This document shows positions 1-8,150 of a DNA stretch of 64,000 nt, piece after piece. The notes beneath the pieces were generated by a model. It saw only the letters and a program-made list of their open reading frames with translations. It was not told where the DNA came from and searched no databases. The position numbers and the translations under genes are program-made. How positions within the stretch are numbered: the first letter of the stretch is position 1; the number at the start of each line of letters is the position of its first letter. Source of the stretch: Deltaproteobacteria bacterium (GTDB lineage Bacteria > Desulfobacterota > B13-G15 > RBG-16-54-18); NCBI GenBank assembly GCA_016927065.1, contig JAFGNJ010000021.1, positions 20,289-84,288 on the forward strand, read 5' to 3'.

Positions 1-66
1 TGGGCGTAAGCCGCAACGACGAAGGATTAAAGAAACGCGGTGGGAAAGGCGTTTTTCAACAGCCTC
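1..66. other. intergenic edge, possible dispersed-repeat fragment
   Basis: No open frame is supported here. The stretch lies downstream of the minus-strand ligase gene and contains TTTTTCAACAGCC, a string that from memory is common in intergenic repeats of related bacteria. Only part of any such element would be inside the window, so this is a weak call. Confidence 0.2.
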
Positions 67-1758
67 TTAGGCGGGGAGTCCGAGTTCCCATGCTTTTAGC
101 ACCCTCCTGATCACCGTTCCATCCTTTGCTCTGGGTATCTCGGAACGAAACTCGATCTCTTTGGGAACCAAACGGGGAGAAAAATACTTTCGTATAAATT
201 CCCGTATCTCTTCCTGGAGTTCTTCTGAGGGAGTAGCCTCCGGCTTGAGGGTAATGAAGGCCTTGATGGTATTTCCCCTGATGGGATCTGGTTTGCCCAC
301 AACCCCGGCATCGGCAATCGCCGGATATCCCCTCAGAGCCTCCTCGACCTCGGTGGTGCTGATCATAACCCCATCCACCTTCATCTGATAGTCTTCCCGC
401 CCCTGAAAGTAAAAATAGCCGTCGTCATCCTTGTAGGCGAGGTCTCCGGATATATACCAGGGTTCGAGGGAAAAATACTCCCGATATCTTTTTTCGTCCC
501 GCCAAATTCCCCGCATCATGGCGGGCCATCCCTTTTGTATGGCCAGATCTCCTAATGTCAGCGGCGGCACTTCCTCCCCGCGATCATCGACGACAGCCGC
601 CACAATGCCAGGGAAGGGCTTTCCGATTGAACCTGGTTTAATAGGCATGCTGGGGTAGTTGGCGATCATGATCATCCCCGTCTCGGTCATCCACCAGGTA
701 TCATGTATAGGGGTCCCGAAAAATCGCCGAGCCCAGAACACAGTTTCCGGCGGTAATGATTCTCCCACACTGAGGATGTGGCGTAGGCTGCGGAGATCAT
801 GCTTCTTTGCTATTTCCTCTTCTTTCATGATTCTTGTAAAGACCGTGGGGGCCGTGTACCATACCGTTATCCGGTACAACTCGATGGAACGGCACCATCC
901 TTCGAGATCAAATCTCCCTCCCCGGACAAAGTTGTTCACCCCGCAGAGCCAGGGGGCGAATACTCCATAGACCGTCCCCGTAATCCATCCGGGTTCCGAC
1001 GTGGTCCACACAACATCTTCATCCCTGAGGTCGAGAACCCATCGCGCCGTGATCGAATAACCGACCATGTCGCCGTGAACGTGGAGCACCCCTTTGGCCT
1101 TCCCCGTGGAACCAGAGGTATAGATTATATAGAGAGGATCTTCAAGATCCACCCATTCTATGTCAAACTCATAGGAAGCAGAGGATATCTCATCTTCCCA
1201 ACTCACCTCACCACTTTTGAGGATAATGTTCTCAGACCCCACCAGAATGATATGGCGCAGGGAAGGGAGTTCGCTAAAGGGTACGCGGGACGCCATCTTA
1301 GGGGTCGTCACCAAAACCTTAGCTCCGCTGTCCTTGAGTCTCTCCTTGATGGCCATCTCCATGAGGGCCTCAAAGAAGGGACTAAAGACGGCCCCGATCT
1401 TGGCGCACCCTGCCATAGCGATGTAATATTCAGGACATCGGGGCAGGAATATGAAGACCCTATCCCCCTTCTCCACCCCCAGTTTTTTCAGGACGTTGGC
1501 GAATTTGTTGGAGAGGTCACGCATCTGGAGATAGGTGATCCTCTCTCTCCGGTTCTCATCCTCATAGATGAGACAATATCGATCACGGCGAATCGGATCC
1601 GCTGCATGTCGATCAATGGCTTCATAGGCAATATTCACCTTGCCGGTCTGATGCCAACTAAATTCCTGTTCCACCTCTTGCCAGTCGAAAGACTCACAGG
1701 CCTGCTTATAGTCCCGCAGATTGGCCTTGGGGTTGGCAGGAGGAAGGATGTTTTCCAT
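67..1758 (-). CDS. divergent AMP-forming acyl/acetyl-CoA synthetase family protein
   Basis: A 563-aa ANL-superfamily enzyme, shorter than typical Acs (about 650 aa). The nucleotide-binding P-loop-like motif [11 protein letters not shown] (near residue 212) and the A5-type motif DTWWMTETG (near 353) are intact, so ATP or acyl-AMP binding is likely. Two C-terminal landmarks are altered. The hinge segment reads GVMI where Acs has GHRI (Arg to Met), and the A10 motif reads PRAKDGTVIRR where the canonical form is [11 protein letters not shown], so the invariant catalytic lysine is Thr. In studied relatives that lysine is needed for adenylate formation and is the acetylation control site. The start has a good ribosome binding site (AAGGAGG, 7 bases before ATG). 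It is the third gene of a unit with the small protein and the deacetylase-like gene, spaced 17 bp each. The substrate cannot be told from sequence; it may be a ligase with altered chemistry or regulation. Confidence 0.85.
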   Translation of the reverse strand: MENILPPANPKANLRDYKQACESFDWQEVEQEFSWHQTGKVNIAYEAIDRHAADPIRRDRYCLIYEDENRRERITYLQMRDLSNKFANVLKKLGVEKGDRVFIFLPRCPEYYIAMAGCAKIGAVFSPFFEALMEMAIKERLKDSGAKVLVTTPKMASRVPFSELPSLRHIILVGSENIILKSGEVSWEDEISSASYEFDIEWVDLEDPLYIIYTSGSTGKAKGVLHVHGDMVGYSITARWVLDLRDEDVVWTTSEPGWITGTVYGVFAPWLCGVNNFVRGGRFDLEGWCRSIELYRITVWYTAPTVFTRIMKEEEIAKKHDLRSLRHILSVGESLPPETVFWARRFFGTPIHDTWWMTETGMIMIANYPSMPIKPGSIGKPFPGIVAAVVDDRGEEVPPLTLGDLAIQKGWPAMMRGIWRDEKRYREYFSLEPWYISGDLAYKDDDGYFYFQGREDYQMKVDGVMISTTEVEEALRGYPAIADAGVVGKPDPIRGNTIKAFITLKPEATPSEELQEEIREFIRKYFSPRLVPKEIEFRSEIPRAKDGTVIRRVLKAWELGLPA

Positions 1759-1775
1759 CAGGTGCCTCCTTGGAA

Positions 1776-2075
1776 TTAGATAGGACCGTGCATGGAGTCA
1801 AAAGGTCCTTCTCGCGCCTCTTCTTGTCCCTCCACTCCGATCTCATAAATGGGATATATTTCGTACTGGGACACGCCGGAGAGTTCCGTCATCAGCTTCG
1901 CCACCCCCTCTTCCTGCGCCGTCTCGATAACGGTAAAAGTGCGATTGCCGCTCAGGGTTGCATACTGATGGAGTATCCGTACTCCCGGCAGTGGCTGGCC
2001 GAATATCCTCGCAGCCTTCTCTTTGATCTCCTTCCAACGCTCCAATTCATGTTCTCCGAGGATCAATAAACGCAT
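1776..2075 (-). CDS. small ferredoxin-like-fold protein (DUF3303-like), unknown function
   Basis: A 99-aa protein with no signal peptide or membrane segment. The pattern (MRLLILGEHEL..., then an alternating helix/strand composition ending in an acidic tail) resembles small dimeric alpha/beta-barrel proteins such as the DUF3303/GYD type; that assignment is from memory and is weak. The start was set at the second possible Met because AAAGGAGG lies 7 bases upstream of it and the earlier start would run into the deacetylase gene. It sits between the deacetylase and the divergent ligase with 17-bp gaps on both sides, so all three are probably one transcript. A role linked to acyl-CoA metabolism is inferred only from position. 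Confidence 0.7.
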   Translation of the reverse strand: MRLLILGEHELERWKEIKEKAARIFGQPLPGVRILHQYATLSGNRTFTVIETAQEEGVAKLMTELSGVSQYEIYPIYEIGVEGQEEAREGPFDSMHGPI

Positions 2076-2092
2076 TATAGTATCCTCCTTTA

Positions 2093-3142
2093 CTAAAAAT
2101 CCCAATACTTGCCGTGAACAGTTTTAACCTCCTGAATAATCTCAGCTATTTCGTTGTATTGTGCATCCTCTACCTGCCGCATCTCTTCATTATTAATCAT
2201 TGAACTACCCAGCAGTTCCCATAGGACCATTTCCACCGAGTCCCGTAACGCCTGCGGGTTGTATCCCCCCTCTAAAACCAGAACCAACCGTTCCTCGCAG
2301 AGTTCTGCCGCCATCTCCATCAAAAGGGAGGTCATTCTGGCAAAACCCTCGGGGGTGACGTTCATCGAACCAAGGGGGTCGTTGTGGTGGGTGTCGAATC
2401 CCGCTGATACCAATATTAACTCAGGTCGATAGCTGCGGGCAATAGGCCACAGGAGATGGCGAAAAACATTACCATAACATGCGTTGGAGCAACCAATCCC
2501 CAGGGGAACATTGACGGTATATCCCTTTCCTTTACCTGCCCCCGCCTCGCGAACCTCTCCGGTCCAGGGGAAAAAGGCTCCTCTATGCACGGAAAAATAA
2601 AGGACGTGAGGGTCATCATAAAAACTAGTCTGTATGCCGTTGCCGTGATGGACGTCCCAATCAACGATCAATACCCGCTTTAATCCATAAGAATTCAGGG
2701 CATAACGCACTCCAATGGCCTCATTGTTAAAAATACAAAACCCCATGGCCCGGTCCTTGAGGGCGTGATGCCCCGGTGGCCTCACAAGGGCAAAGGCGTT
2801 CCGAACTTGTTTTGTCAAGACGGCCTTGACGGCCTCCATCACGCCTCCCGCAGCCAACCAAGCTGCCTTATAGGACTGGGGAGAAGTCACCGTGTCAGGA
2901 TCGTATCTAACCTGGGCCCTATCCGCACTATCCAGTATCAGGTCCACATAGCTAGGATCATGAACCTCCAAGATCTCATCCAACGTCGCGAACCTCGGTT
3001 CAATATGCACCAATGCCTCGCCGAAGTCCTTATGATCCAGCATATAATAGATAGACTGGAGCCGTTGGGGGTTTTCTGGGTGCATAATCCCCGTTCTGTG
3101 CTCAAGATATAGCTGATGCCTTACAATCCCCGTTTTTTTCAT
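2093..3142 (-). CDS. histone-deacetylase-family protein, AcuC-like
   Basis: A 349-aa arginase/deacetylase-fold Zn hydrolase. It has the family landmarks in order: RPPGHH (tandem catalytic His), DWDVHHGNG (Asp and His zinc ligands), SAGFD (third zinc ligand) and GGYN (transition-state Tyr). Bacterial members remove acyl groups from lysines or small polyamines; AcuC in Bacillus deacetylates and so activates acetyl-CoA synthetase. Here acs is the next gene upstream on the same strand (155-bp gap), which makes an AcuC role likely but not proven, since acetylpolyamine amidohydrolases share these motifs. The start is uncertain: a GTG at 3160 would add six residues and neither candidate has a clear ribosome binding site. 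Confidence 0.88.
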   Translation of the reverse strand: MKKTGIVRHQLYLEHRTGIMHPENPQRLQSIYYMLDHKDFGEALVHIEPRFATLDEILEVHDPSYVDLILDSADRAQVRYDPDTVTSPQSYKAAWLAAGGVMEAVKAVLTKQVRNAFALVRPPGHHALKDRAMGFCIFNNEAIGVRYALNSYGLKRVLIVDWDVHHGNGIQTSFYDDPHVLYFSVHRGAFFPWTGEVREAGAGKGKGYTVNVPLGIGCSNACYGNVFRHLLWPIARSYRPELILVSAGFDTHHNDPLGSMNVTPEGFARMTSLLMEMAAELCEERLVLVLEGGYNPQALRDSVEMVLWELLGSSMINNEEMRQVEDAQYNEIAEIIQEVKTVHGKYWDF

Positions 3143-3297
3143 ATCGCGGTCAAGAAACACAAAAAATGTGACATTTCTTATTCGTATATTAATCTTTCAG
3201 GGGTGCGTTGTCAACTGCATGCAGAGAAATAGATTGTAAGAGAAGATATACTAATGAGGGAAGAGGAGGGGTTGCCCTTTCTTATTTTTACTTGCTT

Positions 3298-5268
3298 TTA
3301 CTGTCTTCCCTTGACCAGGTCATCGACTACTGAGGGGTCGGCCAGGGTAGTGACATCACCGAGATTCTCAATATCCCCCTCGGCTATCTTGCGCAAAATT
3401 CTCCGCATGATCTTTCCACTGCGCGTCTTGGGCAGGGCATCGGCAAAGTGAATCTTATCAGGGCTGGCAATAGGCCCTATCTCCTTCCTTACATGGGCCA
3501 CGAGGGTCTTTTTGAGTTCATCGTTCTTGTCCACTCCCAGCTTCAAGGTCACAAAGGCATAGATCCCCTGCCCCTTGAGATCATGGGGATATCCCACCAC
3601 GGCTGCCTCAGCCACCAATTCATGAGAAACCAAGGCACTCTCCACCTCAGCCGTGCCAATCCGATGCCCTGAAACATTAAGCACATCATCCACCCGACCC
3701 ATGAGCCAGAAATAACCATCCTCGTCCCGCCGAGCGCCATCACCGGTAAAATAGACCCCTGGAAACTGTACAAAATACGTATCCCGAAACCGATCAGGCT
3801 CGCCATACACCCCCCGCATCAAACCGGGCCAGGGCCGCTTGATCACCAAATAGCCCCCTTCATTAACCTCTACAGGCTGCCCATTCTCACGCAAGATCGC
3901 AGGCTCCACCCCAAAGAAAGGGAAGGTGGCCGAACCGGGCTTCAGAGGGGTGGCCCCGGGCAGGGGCGTAATCAAAATACCACCTGTCTCGGTCTGCCAC
4001 CATGTATCCACAATAGGACAACGCTCCTTGCCGATCACCTGATAATACCACATCCAGGCCTCAGGATTAATCGGCTCCCCCACCGAACCCAAAACCCGCA
4101 AGGAGGAAAGATCATATTTGTTTGGCCACTCATCGCCCTCCCGCATCAAGGCCCGCAAGGCGGTCGGTGCCGTATAAAAAATGCTTACCTTGTACTTCTG
4201 TACGATAGCCCAAAACCGTCCAGAATCAGGAAACGTGGGAACCCCCTCAAACATCACCGACGTCGCACCGGCGGCAAGGGGGCCGTACACGATATAGCTG
4301 TGCCCCGTCACCCACCCAATATCCGCCGTGCACCAAAAGATATCCTCATCCTTATAATCAAAGATGTACTTAAAGGTCTCCAGAGTATATAACAAATATC
4401 CCGCTTGGGTGTGCAACACCCCCTTAGGCTTACCCGTACTGCCACTTGTATACAAGATAAAAAGCGGATCCTCTGAATCCAACTGTTCCGCCTCACACGA
4501 TGAAGTGATATCCTTCGCAGCCATCTCTTCATGCCACCACGTATCGCGCCCTTCCTGCATGGCAACCTCACCGCCGATACGTTGCGCCACAATCGCCCGC
4601 CGCACCCCAGGACACTGCGCCATGGCTTCATCGGCATTGGCCTTACTGTTCACGACCCGACCACTCCGATAATATCCATCACAACAAATCAATACCGTTG
4701 CGCCGGCGTCCACAATACGATCTCGCAAAGCCTCCGCACTGAAACCTCCAAAGACCACCGAATGAATCGCCCCAATCCTGGCACAGGCCAACATCGCTAT
4801 CGGCAACTCAGGTATCATCGGCAAATAAATCGATACCCGATCCCCCTTCTTCACCCCCTGTTTCTTCAAAACATTAGCAAACCGACACACCTCCTCAAAT
4901 AACTGCTGGTAGGTATAGGTCTTGACCTCTCCTTCAGGTTCTCCCTCCCAAATAATCGCCATTGTGTCTTTACGCGCACCCGTGAGATGACGATCTAAAC
5001 AATTATAAGCCACGTTGAGCTTGCCACCCACAAACCACTCATGTCGCGCATTGGCAAAATCATCCACCATTACTTTTTCCCACGTTTTAAACCACTCTAG
5101 ATCACCGGCCAAGCGAGCCCAAAATTTCTCAGGATCCTTCAAAGACTCTTCATAGAGCTTATGATACTCTTCCATGCTCTTAATATACGCACCCTGACTC
5201 ATCTGCTTTGACGGCGGAAATACCCGTCGCTCATCCATCATTGATATCATGCCCTTCTCTGACGCCAT
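3298..5268 (-). CDS. acs: acetyl-CoA synthetase (AMP-forming)
   Basis: A 656-aa protein of the usual Acs length, converting acetate, ATP and CoA to acetyl-CoA, AMP and PPi in the cytosol. The motifs are complete: N-terminal Acs domain (residues ~30-90), [22 protein letters not shown] in the acetate pocket region, GRVDDVLN at the hinge, GHRI, and the C-terminal [11 protein letters not shown] with its catalytic, acetylatable lysine. The start has AAGGA at a suitable distance. A TTGACA/TATTAA promoter lies about 60 bp upstream. The following gene on the strand is a deacetylase, consistent with control of this enzyme by lysine acetylation. No acetyltransferase gene is seen in the window. Confidence 0.97.
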   Translation of the reverse strand: MASEKGMISMMDERRVFPPSKQMSQGAYIKSMEEYHKLYEESLKDPEKFWARLAGDLEWFKTWEKVMVDDFANARHEWFVGGKLNVAYNCLDRHLTGARKDTMAIIWEGEPEGEVKTYTYQQLFEEVCRFANVLKKQGVKKGDRVSIYLPMIPELPIAMLACARIGAIHSVVFGGFSAEALRDRIVDAGATVLICCDGYYRSGRVVNSKANADEAMAQCPGVRRAIVAQRIGGEVAMQEGRDTWWHEEMAAKDITSSCEAEQLDSEDPLFILYTSGSTGKPKGVLHTQAGYLLYTLETFKYIFDYKDEDIFWCTADIGWVTGHSYIVYGPLAAGATSVMFEGVPTFPDSGRFWAIVQKYKVSIFYTAPTALRALMREGDEWPNKYDLSSLRVLGSVGEPINPEAWMWYYQVIGKERCPIVDTWWQTETGGILITPLPGATPLKPGSATFPFFGVEPAILRENGQPVEVNEGGYLVIKRPWPGLMRGVYGEPDRFRDTYFVQFPGVYFTGDGARRDEDGYFWLMGRVDDVLNVSGHRIGTAEVESALVSHELVAEAAVVGYPHDLKGQGIYAFVTLKLGVDKNDELKKTLVAHVRKEIGPIASPDKIHFADALPKTRSGKIMRRILRKIAEGDIENLGDVTTLADPSVVDDLVKGRQ

Positions 5269-5326
5269 TCCATCTTCCTTTTACATCGTATTATTTCATA
5301 GTATAGCAGACCTTTGGTCCCTGTGA

Positions 5327-5355
5327 TTAATATCGCTTTCTTACCTATTTGTCAA
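5327..5355 (-). promoter_or_regulatory. sigma-70-type promoter of acs
   Basis: On the minus strand, TTGACA (5355-5350), a 17-bp spacer and TATTAA (5332-5327) stand about 60 bp before the acs ATG. The -35 box is a perfect match. It lies in the divergent gap between acs and the M16 peptidase gene. Confidence 0.6.
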
Positions 5356-5471
5356 TGTGTGTTTCCATAGCTATACGCTTGTCTTTTGCCGTACGGTGTA
5401 GTGATGCGCGTAACAGAACAGAGCCATCGAGCCGCAATCCGTTGACTCCGCACGCTGATGATGATATTTTG

Positions 5472-6779
5472 ATGTCCGTTATGCACACAATGAAACTGGA
5501 CTTTCAGGAAGAACGGCTAGCGAACGGCCTGAAGATTCTGACGTTGGAGGATCCTTCTCATCCCATTGTTTCCTACCAGGTTCACTACGCCACAGGGTCG
5601 AGGAATGAAAAACCCGGAATCACCGGCATTTCCCATCTCTTTGAGCACATGATGTTTAGGGGATCCAAAGAGTTCGGCCCGGAGGAGTTCGCCCGTACCA
5701 TCCAGGCCAACGGGGGGACCCTCAATGCCTTCACCACCGTCGACAACACAAGCTACTTCGAAAACCTACCCAGTGACAAATTGGAGCTGGCCATCAGGTT
5801 GGAGTCCGAGCGGCTTGAAAACCTTAGTTTGAACCAAGAAAGCTTGGATACCGAGCGGGAAGTGGTCAGGAGTGAACGGAAGCTGCGGACCGTTAACTCC
5901 CCCTTCGGTCTTCTCATCGAGCAACTCTTCGCCATCGCCTTTGACCAACACCCCTATCAATGGCCGGTGGTCGGGTGGGATCACGATCTCAGGAGATTGA
6001 CACTCGAAGACTGCCTCGACTATTATCAGCGGGGGTATGCCCCCAACAACGCCGTCGTGATCATCGTCGGTGACTTCAAGAGAACCGAGGCCCTCACCTG
6101 GGTCAAGAAGTACTACGGTCACCTTACACCCCAACCCCCGTTGGAGTCCCCCCTGGCGCAGGAACGCCCACAGAGAGGTGAGAGACGTTCTGTTTTTAAA
6201 AAGGTATCTCAATTAGAGGCCTTTTTTGCCGGCTTCCATTGTCCAGGGATCAAAAATCCTGACGTCTTCCCCCTCCTCGCCTTGAACCATATCCTCTCTG
6301 GCGGCAAATCATCTCGGTTTTACCAGCGCTTCGTCAAGACCGGCAAGGCTGTGGATGCCCAGGTGGAAACAGATCCTCCGCCCTTTTGGCCCATGGATCC
6401 GGGATTGCTCCAGGTATATGCCATCGCGACGCCTGGAGTGCCCATCGGTGATTTAGAGAACGAGATATGGGGAGTGGTGGAAGAAATACAGGAGGGAAAA
6501 TTCGATGAAGAGGAGCTTGCCAAGGCCAAGCGGGGATTGATCACCTCGTTCATCATGGGATTGCAGTCGGCCTTTTTTAAGGGATTGGCAGGGGGGCTCT
6601 ATACGATTAAGGCAGGGGATTACAACATGGCCAATACGATGCTGGACAGCTACGAGAAGATCACCACTGACGATGTACAACGCGTGGCCCTGCGATATCT
6701 GAGTGTGGACAACAGGACGGTGGTTACTTTACAACCCATCACTCCGGAGGAGAACGAACGCCTCGAACCGATGGAATAA
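5472..6779 (+). CDS. M16-family zinc metallopeptidase, catalytic subunit
   Basis: About 435 aa from the chosen start. It carries the inverted zinc motif HLFEH (around residue 55; the two His bind zinc and the Glu is catalytic) and the downstream Glu-rich segment EREVVRSER that supplies the third ligand in M16 peptidases. No signal peptide is seen, so a cytoplasmic role in degrading peptides is likely. The frame is open back to 5349, but that would overlap the acs promoter; ATGs at 5472, 5481 and 5490 are all possible and none has a clear ribosome binding site. The next gene, 3 bp downstream, encodes the paired inactive subunit, a common arrangement for two-subunit M16B enzymes. Confidence 0.92.
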   Translation: MSVMHTMKLDFQEERLANGLKILTLEDPSHPIVSYQVHYATGSRNEKPGITGISHLFEHMMFRGSKEFGPEEFARTIQANGGTLNAFTTVDNTSYFENLPSDKLELAIRLESERLENLSLNQESLDTEREVVRSERKLRTVNSPFGLLIEQLFAIAFDQHPYQWPVVGWDHDLRRLTLEDCLDYYQRGYAPNNAVVIIVGDFKRTEALTWVKKYYGHLTPQPPLESPLAQERPQRGERRSVFKKVSQLEAFFAGFHCPGIKNPDVFPLLALNHILSGGKSSRFYQRFVKTGKAVDAQVETDPPPFWPMDPGLLQVYAIATPGVPIGDLENEIWGVVEEIQEGKFDEEELAKAKRGLITSFIMGLQSAFFKGLAGGLYTIKAGDYNMANTMLDSYEKITTDDVQRVALRYLSVDNRTVVTLQPITPEENERLEPME

Positions 6780-6782
6780 ACG

Positions 6783-8150
6783 ATGTTTCCTTTACGGACA
6801 GACGACATTAAAACATCACAGCTTAGCAACGGCCTTACGGTAATGGGTTTAGAGTATCATAAACTCCCACTGGCCCATATCACACTGATGATAAAAAGAG
6901 GGAGCGAGCGGGATCCCCAGGGGAAAGAGGGATTGGCGGATCTCACCGCTGAGATGGTAACCCTCGGCACAGAGGGACGGGATAGCCAGCAACTGGCCCT
7001 GGCAATGGAACGCCTGGGTGCGCGGTACTCAGCCAGTTCCGGCTGGAATGCTTCTTTCCTGGAGTTCTTTGGGCTATCGGAAGATTTTTCCTCCTTAATG
7101 GACTTGATGGGCGATATGCTCCTGCGTCCGACCTTTCCCCAAAAGGAGCTCCAACAATCACAGCAGCGAAGAATCTCCCTGCTGATCCAGCAGCGCGATC
7201 AGGCGGAGGTCATTGCCGACGAGATAATCGTTCAGCGCCTCCTCGACAATACACCCTACGCCCACCCCACTTACGGCACGATCCCTTCGTTAGGGGGGAT
7301 GGCGGCGGATGATCCGTCTTCCTTTTATCACCGTTACTATTCCCCTGGGGAGGCCGTGCTGCTGGTGATCGGCGATCTCACCCCTGCAAAAATCAGAGAG
7401 GAAGCGGAAAGACTCTTCGGAGGCTGGAAGGCCAAAGAAAAGGTCGACCGTCAGCCGCCTGCACCGACAAGGCCCTCTGGAATGAAGATTATTGCGGTGA
7501 ACAGGCCGGATCTCACCCAGAGCCAGATACGGGTGGGCCTGCTGGGGATTACGAGAAACGATGAGCGTTACTTACCCTTCCAGGTGATGAACTATATCCT
7601 TGGGGGCGGTGGGTTCTCCTCCCGGCTCATGCAGCGCATCAGGGCCGAGAAGGGGTATACCTATGGGATACACAGTTCTTTTCAGGCAGGGCGCATTCCA
7701 GGACCCTTCATCATCTCTACCTTTACCCCGACGGCTACAACCATCCCCCTCCTCGAGGAGACAGTGAAGGTCATGGAGAAATTTGTCGCTGAAGGAGCCC
7801 AGACAAAAGAACTTGAAGAGGCGAAGAATTTTTTGCGCGGGAGCTACCCCTTAAAATTGGAAACCCCCGGCCAGATGGCCGGGGAGCTTCTGCGGTTGAA
7901 ACTCTACGATATCCCCTTTGATTATCTCTCTTCCTATCCAGAGACTGTAGGCAACGTTACCTTAGACGAGGTCAATACCTTGGCCGCTGCCTACCTCCTG
8001 CCAAAAGACCTCATCTTTGTGGTGGTGGGCAGAGTCGAGGATTTCTTGGAGACCCTGCGGAGCTGGGGTAAGGTGGAACTCATCGAATACTCTGAGATGA
8101 TAAAAGATTGTTCCCCCGCCAACACCTCCAAGCACGCATCCACCACCTGA
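6783..8150 (+). CDS. M16-family peptidase-like protein, non-catalytic subunit
   Basis: A 455-aa M16 homologue in which the position of HxxEH reads LTAEM, so it cannot bind zinc in the usual way. The C-terminal half keeps RIRAEKGYTYG, the Arg/Tyr segment that in paired M16 enzymes helps hold the substrate. Together with the preceding gene it probably forms a clam-shell heterodimer, as in mitochondrial processing peptidase. The last ~50 codons overlap, antisense, the end of the minus-strand HD-GYP gene by 160 bp; the final residues (after about VELIEY) have little family character and look like read-through into that gene. Confidence 0.9.
   Translation: MFPLRTDDIKTSQLSNGLTVMGLEYHKLPLAHITLMIKRGSERDPQGKEGLADLTAEMVTLGTEGRDSQQLALAMERLGARYSASSGWNASFLEFFGLSEDFSSLMDLMGDMLLRPTFPQKELQQSQQRRISLLIQQRDQAEVIADEIIVQRLLDNTPYAHPTYGTIPSLGGMAADDPSSFYHRYYSPGEAVLLVIGDLTPAKIREEAERLFGGWKAKEKVDRQPPAPTRPSGMKIIAVNRPDLTQSQIRVGLLGITRNDERYLPFQVMNYILGGGGFSSRLMQRIRAEKGYTYGIHSSFQAGRIPGPFIISTFTPTATTIPLLEETVKVMEKFVAEGAQTKELEEAKNFLRGSYPLKLETPGQMAGELLRLKLYDIPFDYLSSYPETVGNVTLDEVNTLAAAYLLPKDLIFVVVGRVEDFLETLRSWGKVELIEYSEMIKDCSPANTSKHASTT

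Noticed and set aside
799..1779. 326-codon plus-strand open frame
   Set aside because: It is antisense to the AMP-forming ligase gene, which has full family motifs and a ribosome binding site; the frame shows no family features.
5349..5471. TTG start for the M16 protein that would add about 41 residues
   Set aside because: It would overlap the -35 box of the acs promoter, has no ribosome binding site, and the added residues have no M16 character.
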